Shown here: piece after piece, positions 37,067-45,218 of the stretch
How positions within the stretch are numbered: position 1 is the first letter of the stretch
Layout of the letters: every line of letters begins with the position of its first letter
From: Chloroflexota bacterium
Lineage (GTDB): Bacteria; Chloroflexota; Ktedonobacteria; Ktedonobacterales; Ktedonobacteraceae
NCBI GenBank assembly: GCA_902812455.1
Contig: CADDZH010000005.1
Location: 28,065 to 92,064 of the forward strand
Direction of reading: 5' to 3'
Length of the DNA: 64,000 nucleotides
The notes under the pieces: generated by a model
Seen by the model: only the letters and a program-made list of their open reading frames with translations
The model's database searches: none
Told to the model about the DNA's origin: nothing
Program-made: the position numbers and the translations under genes

Positions 37067-38497
37067 TTACCACGGTAATTCCTGCTCAAAAGTCAGGAGC
37101 GAGGAGCGCCCATCTACGCGAACGCGCAAAAGGTCAAAGGGCGCCAGGCTGTTCTGGTAAAATCCGGTCTGGCCGGGGTCTGTCGTGCCTCCGATGTAGC
37201 CATCTGCTGCCAGCAGCGTCACAATTTCCTGTTGAAGGGCCAGGCTCTCGGTCTTAAAAGGCTCGCCGGAAGGGTAGCAGAACTGCTGGATAGTTATGCC
37301 CAGGTGCTGTCCGAGCGTGGCTTTCGATTCCTGTAGCTCTTGTTGAGCAAGGGTTCTGGAAACGAGTAGCATCTGGCCCATATCGACATGGTGAATGGTG
37401 TGAGAGCCGATCTGCATACCCCAGAAGTGCATATTGCTGATTTCCTGCCAGCTCAAGTAGCCTGCCTGGCCAACCCTGCCCGTGATAATGAAGAACATAC
37501 CAGTGTAACCATGCGCTCTCAATGCAGGAAAGGCGAACTGGTAGACATCGCTATAGCCGTCATCGAATGTCAGGATGATAGGATGGGACGGCAGCGGGCC
37601 ATGAAAGTACAGAGCGTTAAAGAGCTGGTTGTAGGTGATTGTGTGGTATCCCTGCTGTTTGAGGTAGTCTAACTGCTGGTTGAAAAGCGTATCTTTCACC
37701 GTCAGGCTCATGCCCAGAATATCAGAGGGTATAACATCCGAGATGTGGTGATACATCAGAATAGGCACTTCTACATAAGTAGAAGCAGGATGAATGGGCG
37801 GCAGAATAGGTGCTTCGGGATCGGCAGGCCCACCATCAAGGACAAACCAGTGTGCCACAGGATCATTTCTGCCGGTCATTCTTTGCACAATAAAGGGGAG
37901 ATTCTGGTAGAGCTGGCTCGGATGTACATCTTCAGGAGGAGCCTGCGGATCATCTAGAATGGTCTGGTCTGGCTGCAGGACTAGTGAGACAGGGATCTCG
38001 AGCACATTGTCATACTCGATCATTGTTTCGGGATCGATCCACTTCTGCAGCCAGCCAACGTTTCCCATGGTAAACCGTTGCAGGGTATAGTCCTGGAATC
38101 GAGCCTGCCAGAAGCTGGCAAAGCTTGCTTCGTCTGGCCACATCGCCTGGATGTCTGGCTGGAGCAGCGCCCACATGGTATTGTATTGCTGGTGTAGCAG
38201 GGCATTCATGTATTGATTGGCAGTAGTTTTTGTGGCCAATTGATACTCTTGCGGCACGCCTTGATCTCTATTACTAGTACTAGCGCCAGATCGAGAAATC
38301 TCGATGGAGGCACTGTTATTTGTAGCTTTTTCAGGCTGAGAGACAACGAAATGCGACGAGATATAGGCGAGTAAAGAAGGGCCATTCCATAGTCCGATAA
38401 CCAGAGCGAGCAGTAGGGAGGCCATCGTTACGATAACCGATAGCCGTCGTGACCGTGAAGGATGAGTTTTAACTTTATACTGCTTTAATGTATCCAT
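37067..38497 (-). CDS. Membrane-anchored polysaccharide deacetylase
   Basis: A 476-residue protein. One transmembrane segment at about 22-42 anchors it. An NTF2-like module is suggested at about 75-200 (TTANQYMNALLHQQYNTMWALLQPDI). The NodB deacetylase domain spans about 240-476: MYHHISD, LTFDDGYSD (metal-binding DD), the GSHTIHHVDM (H-x3-H) motif and FCYPSGE. It removes acetyl groups from a cell-wall or exopolysaccharide amino sugar outside the membrane. Convergent with the crotonase gene. Confidence 0.87.
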   Translation of the reverse strand: MDTLKQYKVKTHPSRSRRLSVIVTMASLLLALVIGLWNGPSLLAYISSHFVVSQPEKATNNSASIEISRSGASTSNRDQGVPQEYQLATKTTANQYMNALLHQQYNTMWALLQPDIQAMWPDEASFASFWQARFQDYTLQRFTMGNVGWLQKWIDPETMIEYDNVLEIPVSLVLQPDQTILDDPQAPPEDVHPSQLYQNLPFIVQRMTGRNDPVAHWFVLDGGPADPEAPILPPIHPASTYVEVPILMYHHISDVIPSDILGMSLTVKDTLFNQQLDYLKQQGYHTITYNQLFNALYFHGPLPSHPIILTFDDGYSDVYQFAFPALRAHGYTGMFFIITGRVGQAGYLSWQEISNMHFWGMQIGSHTIHHVDMGQMLLVSRTLAQQELQESKATLGQHLGITIQQFCYPSGEPFKTESLALQQEIVTLLAADGYIGGTTDPGQTGFYQNSLAPFDLLRVRVDGRSSLLTFEQELPW

Positions 38498-38663
38498 TTT
38501 TCACTGCTTGCTTCCTATTTGTAGCATACCAGACTCTTCAATATATCAATACGTTCAAATACATTAATATATAACACGATAATACTCACAATTTGGACGG
38601 CAAGAAAAAATGGGGTGCAAATCAGGCAAAGGATAGAGAATAGGGCGATGGTACAAAAGGAGG

Positions 38664-38760
38664 GCGATGGCAGAGGCAAGCTCTGCCACTACAAAAGATG
38701 GCTGCTCAAGTCGATCCGTGTATGGTAGTGGCATCCCTTGCGGGTGCCATGCCCCTTACC
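38664..38760. repeat. Family B hairpins (copy 5, double)
   Basis: GGCAGAGGCAAGCTCTGCC (38668-38686) and GGTAGTGGCATCCCTTGCGG...CATGCCCCTTACC (38723-38760). They lie between the deacetylase gene start and the lpdA stop. Confidence 0.6.
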
Positions 38761-40183
38761 GCGTGCGGGCCAGTTGCTGGCGAGGCGGGATATGCAGCGG
38801 GCGGCCCTCGACGGCCAGCACAGCCTCGCGCAAGACTTCGCTCAAGGTAGGATGCGGGTGAATTGTATCAGCAATCTCTTCAACGGTGAGTTCGCCGCGC
38901 ATAGCTACCGAATATTCGCTGATCAGATTTGTGGCATCAGGGCCAATGATATGGGCTCCCAGGATTTCATCATACTTGCCTATGATGACCTTGGCGAAGC
39001 CCTCGGTTTCATTGATGCCCACGGCCTTGCCATTCGCCGAAAAGGGGAAGCGATCGACGCGGGCCTCGGGATATTGCTCTTTTGCTTGCGCCTCGGTCAG
39101 TCCAATGTAAGCAATTTCAGGGAAGGTAAAGATTGGGTTGGGCACAACGTCGTAGTTCATCGTGGCCTCATGCCCGGTCGCGTTTTCAGCGGCAACCTCA
39201 CCTTCGGTCGAAGCAACGTGGGCCAGTCCCGCACCATGTATCAGGTCGCCAATGGCGTAAATGCCCGGCAAATTCGTCTCCATGCGCTCATTAACGCGCA
39301 CACGCCCACGCTCGTTGTCGAGCCCCTGCTCCATCAGTTGTTCGAGGCCGGTTGTATTCGGGCGGCGGCTGACAGCAACCAGGACGTACTCGCCTGTGAA
39401 GTCCTGGGATCCCTTCTCTGTTTGCGCTGTCACTTTTTTCACCTCGCCATCGTCTGCAATAGCCTCGACTTTAGCGTTTGTGACGATGTTGATGCCGCGC
39501 CTGGTGAGAATGCGGACAAGCAGCCGGCGCACCTCATCATCAATGGGAGCCAGGACGTTGGGCAGCATTTCGAGAACGGTCACTTTCGAGCCAAGCCCAT
39601 GAAACATGCAGGCCAGCTCGATGCCGATCACGCCGCCGCCAACACAGATAAGGCTTTCAGGGACTTTGGGCAAATTCCAGCAGGTATCGCTGTTCATCAC
39701 GTTGCGCCCATCGACGCCGGGGAACGGGGGCATGAGCGGCACCGAGCCGTTCGCCAGGATGATCTTATCCGCGCTAAACTGCTGCTGCGAGCCATCCTTC
39801 ATGCTGACCGTGACGGTACGCGAGGCATCAACGGAGCCCGTACCATCGAAGACATCGATGTTGTTGCCTTTCATGAGCGTGCCGACCCCATTTACCATGC
39901 GTTTGACAACTTTGTCCTTGAAGGCAACTCCTTTGGACATGTCAAACCTGGGGGGCTGAGGCAGCGTGATGCCCAGCTCGTTCACCGTCTCCATGTTGTG
40001 GAGCACTTCGGCGATGTGCAGCATCGCCTTTGAGGGAATGCAGCCAACATTCAAGCAGGTGCCCCCAAGATACTGTTTCTCGACGATAGCGGTCTTTGCT
40101 CCAAGCTGGGAGGCGCGAATGGCAGCAACGTAGCCGCCAGGCCCTGCGCCAATTACTGCTACATCATAATGTGTACTTGCCAT
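38756..40183 (-). CDS. lpdA: Dihydrolipoyl dehydrogenase
   Basis: A 475-residue E3 subunit, FAD/NAD-dependent, which reoxidises lipoyl groups of 2-oxoacid dehydrogenases or the glycine cleavage system. FAD GAGPGGYVAAIRA near residue 11, redox Cys pair GGTCLNVGCIPSK near 40, NAD-binding GGGVIGIELA near 180, and the second FAD motif YAIGDLIHG near 310. The C-terminal interface has the HPHPTLSE active-site His motif. CAGGAG precedes the ATG. No E1/E2 genes flank it. Confidence 0.96.
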   Translation of the reverse strand: MASTHYDVAVIGAGPGGYVAAIRASQLGAKTAIVEKQYLGGTCLNVGCIPSKAMLHIAEVLHNMETVNELGITLPQPPRFDMSKGVAFKDKVVKRMVNGVGTLMKGNNIDVFDGTGSVDASRTVTVSMKDGSQQQFSADKIILANGSVPLMPPFPGVDGRNVMNSDTCWNLPKVPESLICVGGGVIGIELACMFHGLGSKVTVLEMLPNVLAPIDDEVRRLLVRILTRRGINIVTNAKVEAIADDGEVKKVTAQTEKGSQDFTGEYVLVAVSRRPNTTGLEQLMEQGLDNERGRVRVNERMETNLPGIYAIGDLIHGAGLAHVASTEGEVAAENATGHEATMNYDVVPNPIFTFPEIAYIGLTEAQAKEQYPEARVDRFPFSANGKAVGINETEGFAKVIIGKYDEILGAHIIGPDATNLISEYSVAMRGELTVEEIADTIHPHPTLSEVLREAVLAVEGRPLHIPPRQQLARTR

Positions 40184-40412
40184 AGTTACTCTCTCCTGCG
40201 ATCTGAATATCTATACCTTATAAAGCAGTACGCCCCTGCATCAGCTCCACACCCTCTGCAAACTGCTCCAGGGTAGTAGTCAGTATAGCACGTTTCACAG
40301 AAGAGAACCAATGGCCTGATCGGACTATCTCGTCACATTGTTGAGACAAAAAAGTAACGTCGAACGTATGTATAAGTAAATGATGATTTAACAACCAAGC
40401 TCGGTAATGGTT

Positions 40413-40516
40413 TGTCATCCTGAGCGCGTGAGCCGAAGCCCTGAACGCGCGTGAAGGGGAAGGGGAAGGCTCTCTCTTGATCGGCAGCGGATGCTTCGCT
40501 GCGCTCAGCATGACAT
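40413..40516. repeat. Family A intergenic palindrome (copy 7)
   Basis: Left arm TGTCATCCTGAGCGCGTGAG, right arm TTCGCTGCGCTCAGCATGACA, with GCCGAAGCCCTGAACGCGCG between. A reversed GGCAAGGTTCA module follows at about 40555-40570. Confidence 0.8.
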
Positions 40517-40684
40517 GGCCGGACCTCTCATGCATGAAGAACTATCATATTTGGGTGAACCTTGCCTTATATCTCGTATATCTCTATCAATGGATCGCCA
40601 GGCATATGATGGGTGAAGGGGCGCCTGGTGTATGGGTGGAAGTGATTGGACTCAATAGAATTGTTATGGCCAGGAGAAAACTGT

Positions 40685-40891
40685 ATGACGACAACCGGTG
40701 AATTGCGTGCTATCGTTCAGGAATTGGAGCTAGTTGATATTGGAGAGGCAGCAAGCTATCTAGGGGAGGAAGTAGCCGTGGCAGAGGAATTAGTGGCTCC
40801 TGCTGCTCTGGAGCCAGTGTATACGCTTGTGGCAGAGGCCGATCATCTTGCCACCTGCGGCTGCGCTTCGTGCCAGCTTATCCATGCCTAA
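40685..40891 (+). CDS. Small Cys-tailed peptide (possible RiPP precursor)
   Basis: A 68-residue peptide. ATG 40685 has a good ribosome site (AGGAG eight bases upstream), supporting real translation. Residues 1-53 are acidic and helical (MTTTGELRAIVQELELVDIG, then EEVAVAEELVAPAALEP) like a leader; the last 15 residues contain three Cys in ATCGCASCQLIHA. This leader/core split and small Cys/Thr/Ser tail resemble precursors of ribosomally made modified peptides. No modification enzyme, protease or exporter lies next to it. Its stop overlaps the end of the convergent phosphoesterase gene. Alternatively a metal-binding small protein. Confidence 0.55.
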   Translation: MTTTGELRAIVQELELVDIGEAASYLGEEVAVAEELVAPAALEPVYTLVAEADHLATCGCASCQLIHA

Positions 40892-41598
40892 TACTTTGCT
40901 TCGAGGAGTGTCTTTATTCTTTTTTCCACGTTGGGCATACCGCATGTTTTGATCTGCTTGACGACCGCATCGACATCGTAAGCTACACGGCGAATTTCGG
41001 CTTGCCATGTCGTATCTTGCCACGTGAGTATGCCGTAGGCTGCGCGCAGGTCTTCATCTCGCGGCAAGCCACAGCTCCCTACATCTGCGAGGAGCAAATG
41101 ACGCCAGCGGCGCGTATAGGCGATATGCAGGTGGCCAAAGGCCAGCGCCCCAATATCCGGCCTAAGGCCACCCAGGAAGTGTTCCAGGTCGCTATCAGGC
41201 GCATTGGGGAAGATAGCGTCGTCCAGGTTCAATGGGTTAGCATGAACAATCAGCAGATCGCTCCCTCCAGGATTGGCAATCCGGTGTGAAAACGGCAACG
41301 ATGCCAGGTAATTGATACCGGCAGATCCGATCTCCTCACGTGTCCAGGAAACAGTCGTGCGTTTCTTCGCCCCTTTTTCGGGCGCTCCATTGACGACTTC
41401 CGCATCAACATTGCCCTGAATAACGGGGCAGTTGAGACTCTGCACAATTTCCAGCACTTGCCGTGGGCGAGGACCGTTTAAGCAGATGTCGCCTCCAATC
41501 ACCAGGTGATCTACCGGTGGCTGCTGTGCCAGGTCCTGGAGCACAGCTTCCAGCGCAATCTCATTGCCATGAATATCTGAAATAACTGCTACTCGCAT
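40888..41598 (-). CDS. Metallophosphoesterase
   Basis: About 236 residues, calcineurin-like fold. Metal motifs: SDIHGNEIALE (D-x-H), GGDICLNGPRP (GD), GNVDAE (GN-x-D), then HANPLN and GHLHIAY (GHxH). Start set at ATG 41598 (MRVAVISDIHG), since the metal motif should lie at the N-terminus; the 30 residues of frame upstream do not fit the family and an AAGGA lies before this ATG. Divergent from the second phosphoesterase gene. Substrate unknown; related proteins cleave cyclic nucleotides or dinucleotides. Confidence 0.87.
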   Translation of the reverse strand: MRVAVISDIHGNEIALEAVLQDLAQQPPVDHLVIGGDICLNGPRPRQVLEIVQSLNCPVIQGNVDAEVVNGAPEKGAKKRTTVSWTREEIGSAGINYLASLPFSHRIANPGGSDLLIVHANPLNLDDAIFPNAPDSDLEHFLGGLRPDIGALAFGHLHIAYTRRWRHLLLADVGSCGLPRDEDLRAAYGILTWQDTTWQAEIRRVAYDVDAVVKQIKTCGMPNVEKRIKTLLEAKY

Positions 41599-41679
41599 AT
41601 GCTTATGATATCCTTGTGAAGAGAAGTTGAGAGCTTCAATCCGTAAGTAATATACCGCAAAGAGCAGGGAGAAACCAAA

Positions 41680-42171
41680 TTGCAGCACCGTATTGGGGTA
41701 ATCTCAGATACCCATATCCCACATTTCAAGAAATTGCCTGATGCGATCTGGGAATATTTTGCCGGCGTCGAGCTGATCATCCATGCAGGCGATCTCTCGG
41801 TACTTCGCGTGCTCGACGAACTGGAAACCATAGCTCCAGTCGTAGCCGTTCAGGGCAATATTGAGTATGAAGAGGTAGTGGCAAAATTGCCAATCAAGCG
41901 CGAGATCATGGTTGGCTATTGTCGCATTGGCATCGTACACATCCTGGGCGATTCCCATAATCGCGTGAAAGTGGCCCGGCAGGAGTTTCCGAAGGCGCGG
42001 GTGGTGGTGTTCGGCCACAGCCACATCCCCTACAACCAGGAACATGATGGGCAATTGCTCTTTAACCCCGGCAGCGCGACGGATCGGAGACGGCAGCCTC
42101 GGTGCAGCATCGGAATGTTGTATGTGGATGATGAGGAGAAGAGTGTAAGGGGAGAGATTATCTGGCTGTAA
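41680..42171 (+). CDS. YfcE/MJ0936-type metallophosphoesterase
   Basis: A 163-residue phosphoesterase. SDTHIPH (D-x-H), HAGDLS, VQGNIEYEE (GN motif, with Glu in place of the usual Asp), HILGDSHNR and FGHSHIPYN (GHxH) match the YfcE branch. TTG start with GGGAGA seven bases upstream. The Glu replacement after GN might change metal affinity. Its 3' end overlaps the oxidase gene by 14 bases, tail to tail. Likely a small phosphodiesterase; substrate unknown. Confidence 0.85.
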   Translation: MQHRIGVISDTHIPHFKKLPDAIWEYFAGVELIIHAGDLSVLRVLDELETIAPVVAVQGNIEYEEVVAKLPIKREIMVGYCRIGIVHILGDSHNRVKVARQEFPKARVVVFGHSHIPYNQEHDGQLLFNPGSATDRRRQPRCSIGMLYVDDEEKSVRGEIIWL

Positions 42172-43234
42172 GCTTGACCAGTGAGCGGTCAATGCTCTCC
42201 AGCGTTGGGCGGCCAGAGAGCGCCATAGCCAGTTCGAGTTCCGCCCGCAGGATTTCCAGCACACCATGCACTCCCTCCGCGCCGTTCACGCACAGCCCCC
42301 AGAGCGCCGGGCGGCCAATGAGCACTGCACGCGCACCCAGAGCAAGGGCTTTGAGTACGTCGGTGCCACGACGTATGCCGCCATCCATGTAGACCTCGCA
42401 GCGCCCGGCGACGGCCTCGACAATTTCTGGAAGAGCTTGAATGCTCGTTACCGCGCCATCAAGCTGGCGTCCCCCATGATTGGAGACAATGATCCCGGCT
42501 ACTCCACACTCTAATGCCAGCAGGGCATCTTCAGCAGTGAGAACGCCTTTGAGCAAGATAGGCAGCGAGGTGATAGAGTGTAGCCAGTTTACGGTATCCC
42601 ACGTGGGCTGGACAGGCAGAGGCAGGTAGGCTTCTGATTCTGCCTCATATTCAGCCTCAGCCCCGGCTCCTGCAACTTCACGAGTAAAGTTGCCCTCATG
42701 CAAATGTGGAGGGAGGTGAAAGTCGTTACGCAAATCGCGCTCTCTGTTCCCTAGCCGAGGCGTATCGGCGGTCAGGACGATGGCGCGGTACCCGGCGGCT
42801 GCGGCGCGCCTTACTATGGATTCTGTAACCTGGAGATTGCGATAGAGATAAAGCTGGAGCCAGAGCGGGCCGCCGGCAGCGGCTGCGATCTCCTCCAGGC
42901 TGCGACTGGAGAATGTGCTGGCTACCATCAGGGTTTGTGACATACCTGCTCCACGTGCAGTGGCGCACTCTGCTTCGGGGTGAGCGAGACCGTGATGGGC
43001 TGTCGGGGCGATGAGAATGGGCATACTGACAGGCGTTCCGAGCACAGTTGTATTGAGGTTGCAGGTGCCTACATCGACCAGCACGCGGGGACGCAAGCGA
43101 ATGCGTTCAAAGTCGCTGCGGCAGGCCCGGAGGGTAACTTCGTCGTCGCTGCCGCCCTGGTAGAAGTCCCAGGCCTCCGGCTCCATCCTTGTTTGAGCTA
43201 ATCGTTCGTAATCATGAAGGTTGATCAGTTGCAA
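42158..43234 (-). CDS. FMN-dependent alpha-hydroxy acid oxidase
   Basis: A 358-residue TIM-barrel flavoenzyme of the lactate/glycolate oxidase family (LldD-like). LRPRVLVDVG near 48, PILIAPTAHHGLAHPEAE, LQLYLYRNLQVT, VLTADTPRLGNRERDLRN, catalytic-base His in VSNHGGRQLDGA, and DGGIRRGTDVLKALALGARAV for FMN phosphate binding. TTG start with AAGGAG eight bases upstream. It oxidises a 2-hydroxy acid to a 2-oxo acid with reduction of oxygen or another acceptor. The exact acid is not given by the sequence. Confidence 0.93.
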   Translation of the reverse strand: MQLINLHDYERLAQTRMEPEAWDFYQGGSDDEVTLRACRSDFERIRLRPRVLVDVGTCNLNTTVLGTPVSMPILIAPTAHHGLAHPEAECATARGAGMSQTLMVASTFSSRSLEEIAAAAGGPLWLQLYLYRNLQVTESIVRRAAAAGYRAIVLTADTPRLGNRERDLRNDFHLPPHLHEGNFTREVAGAGAEAEYEAESEAYLPLPVQPTWDTVNWLHSITSLPILLKGVLTAEDALLALECGVAGIIVSNHGGRQLDGAVTSIQALPEIVEAVAGRCEVYMDGGIRRGTDVLKALALGARAVLIGRPALWGLCVNGAEGVHGVLEILRAELELAMALSGRPTLESIDRSLVKLTAR

Positions 43235-43322
43235 TGCCCCTGCTCCTTTAAGAACTGCTACTATAACCTAGGCAAGATTCAATATGGGCGAATCGTACTT
43301 GATAGTTTGAACAGTCGCACAA

Positions 43323-43472
43323 TGCCACCTTGAGCGCGTGAGCCGAAGCAATGTCATCCTGAGCGAAGCGAAGGACCTAGCGCAGCGAAGGGGAAGAATC
43401 TCCGTCCATGGGCAGCGGATGCTTCCCCTTCACGCGCGTTCAGGGCTTCGGCTCATGCGCTCAGCATGACAT
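43323..43472. repeat. Nested Family A palindromes (copy 8)
   Basis: Outer arms CTTGAGCGCGTGAGCCGAAG and CTTCGGCTCATGCGCTCAGC enclose a second, complete left arm TGTCATCCTGAGCGAAGCGA. It looks like one element inserted in another. The gap 43235-43526 contains nothing else. Confidence 0.75.
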
Positions 43473-43526
43473 AACCCGACCTTTCTGTTCATGAGGGGTT
43501 GTCCCGTTCATTTAATAAACCTCGCC

Positions 43527-44093
43527 CTATTCTCCATCTTGTTGGTGATCATTTGCCAGTTTGCGATTCGCGTTAGAGTAGCGTGGCTCAATTGCTTGAT
43601 AAGCCCATAGCGAAAGGCGCTTTTCACATTCATCTTCCGGTAGGCGGCTTCCCTGGTTAAGCATACCCTGCAATGCCTCAATGGCTTGAAGAGGCGAGAT
43701 AATTTTAATTTGCACCATCTCATCTAAAACCCAAAGGGTTCCATGAACTGCTATCCCTTCCTGCTCTGCTGCCTTACGCAAGTTCCCATCATTAGTGAGC
43801 AGCGTGGCTTTGAGTAAACGTGCCAGGATAAGGGCGAACAAATCATTGACTGATGGTTTTGGATATCGGCTTCTTAATTGTATCACCTCCAGGACCTCTT
43901 CCCCTGCAAGCTCCATCTGCTGGAGACCTAGCTCTATGAGTAACTTGCCAGCCGGTTCATGTAACTCGGCAATGATGACATCTGGAGCAATAAATGTGTA
44001 TGGCAACTGGAAGAATTGCCCGATAATCTTGCCAATATACAGATCAATGAGAAGACTTGTATCAACTACATATTTCGATGGGTAGCCCTCCAT
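43527..44093 (-). CDS. PIN-domain protein (probable toxin)
   Basis: A 188-residue PIN-domain protein, a metal-dependent RNase fold. The four acidic catalytic residues are present: D11 (YVVDTSLL), E43 (IIAELHE), D84 (SVNDLFAL) and D102 (LTNDGNL). A 60-residue C-terminal extension is present. Its ATG lies 32 bases inside the 3' end of the XRE-IrrE gene, so the pair is translationally coupled. By analogy this is the toxin of a type II pair, or an effector under the regulator's control. Confidence 0.83.
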   Translation of the reverse strand: MEGYPSKYVVDTSLLIDLYIGKIIGQFFQLPYTFIAPDVIIAELHEPAGKLLIELGLQQMELAGEEVLEVIQLRSRYPKPSVNDLFALILARLLKATLLTNDGNLRKAAEQEGIAVHGTLWVLDEMVQIKIISPLQAIEALQGMLNQGSRLPEDECEKRLSLWAYQAIEPRYSNANRKLANDHQQDGE

Positions 44094-45117
44094 GCCGCTC
44101 TACCTCTCCCCCTAAGAATTGAGATAAAGGCACGCCTAACAATTCGGAGGCACGTGCCTGTGAAATGATCCCTTCACAGTATGCATGCATTACGAGCCGT
44201 TCAAAACGCTGTGGTTTCTCTGGGGGTAATGCATCACCAGGCTCCTTGTGATGCCAATTTCGTTGGCGAAACAATCTCAAGAGCTGCATTGCATCTTTTT
44301 CAGCAAGAACGCCCACATCCTTCGCACGGTATATCCATGCTTGCATACTTAAACCATATTTATGCTTAAGCAGGTGCAATTCATAGAGACTGATTGCATG
44401 CCGCTTTGGCCCTAGTTCAAGTTCAACTGATGGCCGAGGTGCGAGCAGAGCGCCGGCGAAGCGATTAGCAGCTTCTTCAGGATCAAGATGCTCTGCCGGC
44501 TCTAGAATCATATATCCAAGTTCGCGAGCTAAAGAAAAACGCTGGCGATCACCGGGCAGATCAGTACGCAGGACAACTACAGGTATGTGATCATTTGCCC
44601 AGAGCGTTAATGCATCGAAAGCTGCATCTCCTTTGGCTAATCCGATCTTTATACCACGATCTTCACATATTTCCATCAACGCTTCGATCGGAGCAAGTCC
44701 TACGCGCCATTGCTCACGCAAATCTAAAGCAATCTCCTCGATGTGATCCAACGTTTCAACTGGCTGCTTAGAAGGCAATTTAAAAGGTGATTCCATATCA
44801 AGCAGGTTCTCAATATCCAGGTATCGTTCAAGCCATTCTTGAACTTGCTCAAGGATACTTGCTTCTTGCTCTGCTGGAAGTGCCTCCCGTCGCCGGTACG
44901 CTGGAAAGGACAGGCTCACAGTCGTTGGTCGAAAGAAGTACTCGATCCTGACACCCAATGCCTTAGCCAGCCGTATCAATACTGCTGAACCAGGAATATC
45001 CAGCCCACGCTCATACTTCGAGATGGCCATCGGGCTGATTTCTGCAGCCTCAGCCAGTTCCCGCAGGCTGAGGCCTGCCATACTACGTGCTCTCTTGATG
45101 CGTTCCCCAATACTCAT
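44062..45117 (-). CDS. XRE regulator fused to degenerate ImmA/IrrE domain
   Basis: A 351-residue protein. An N-terminal XRE helix-turn-helix (residues about 5-58, MAGLSLRELAEAAEISPMAI) is followed by an ImmA/IrrE (COG2856) domain at about 120-225. The zinc-metalloprotease motif HExxH reads R198-E199-L-G-Y202, so both metal-binding His are lost while the flanking RFSLA and NRFAGALLAP are kept. It is therefore probably not a peptidase. Sits upstream of and overlaps the PIN gene, and its own promoter is embraced by an inverted repeat, suggesting autoregulation. Confidence 0.87.
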   Translation of the reverse strand: MSIGERIKRARSMAGLSLRELAEAAEISPMAISKYERGLDIPGSAVLIRLAKALGVRIEYFFRPTTVSLSFPAYRRREALPAEQEASILEQVQEWLERYLDIENLLDMESPFKLPSKQPVETLDHIEEIALDLREQWRVGLAPIEALMEICEDRGIKIGLAKGDAAFDALTLWANDHIPVVVLRTDLPGDRQRFSLARELGYMILEPAEHLDPEEAANRFAGALLAPRPSVELELGPKRHAISLYELHLLKHKYGLSMQAWIYRAKDVGVLAEKDAMQLLRLFRQRNWHHKEPGDALPPEKPQRFERLVMHAYCEGIISQARASELLGVPLSQFLGGEVERHGGLPIEICS

Positions 45118-45126
45118 CTTGTATCT

Positions 45127-45176
45127 CCTTTCGGTTTACATTTTACCATAAAAATGGCGATTTGTAAACCGAAAGG
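45127..45176 (-). promoter_or_regulatory. Promoter inside a perfect 14-bp inverted repeat
   Basis: CCTTTCGGTTTACA at 45127-45140 and its exact complement at 45163-45176 are separated by 22 bases. On the reverse strand the repeat carries TTTACA as -35, 17 bases, then TAAAAT as -10, and the downstream arm contains the AAAGGAG ribosome site of the XRE gene. A protein binding both arms would block transcription and translation; the obvious candidate is the XRE protein itself. Confidence 0.8.
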
Positions 45177-45218
45177 ATGAGGACTTTCTTGCATTTCAGC
45201 GCAAGATGCGACTTTTTA

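Noticed and set aside
38738..40033. Long open frame of 431 codons on the forward strand opposite lpdA
   Set aside because: It is exactly antisense to a clear dihydrolipoyl dehydrogenase and has no domain or ribosome site; it is a by-product of codon bias.
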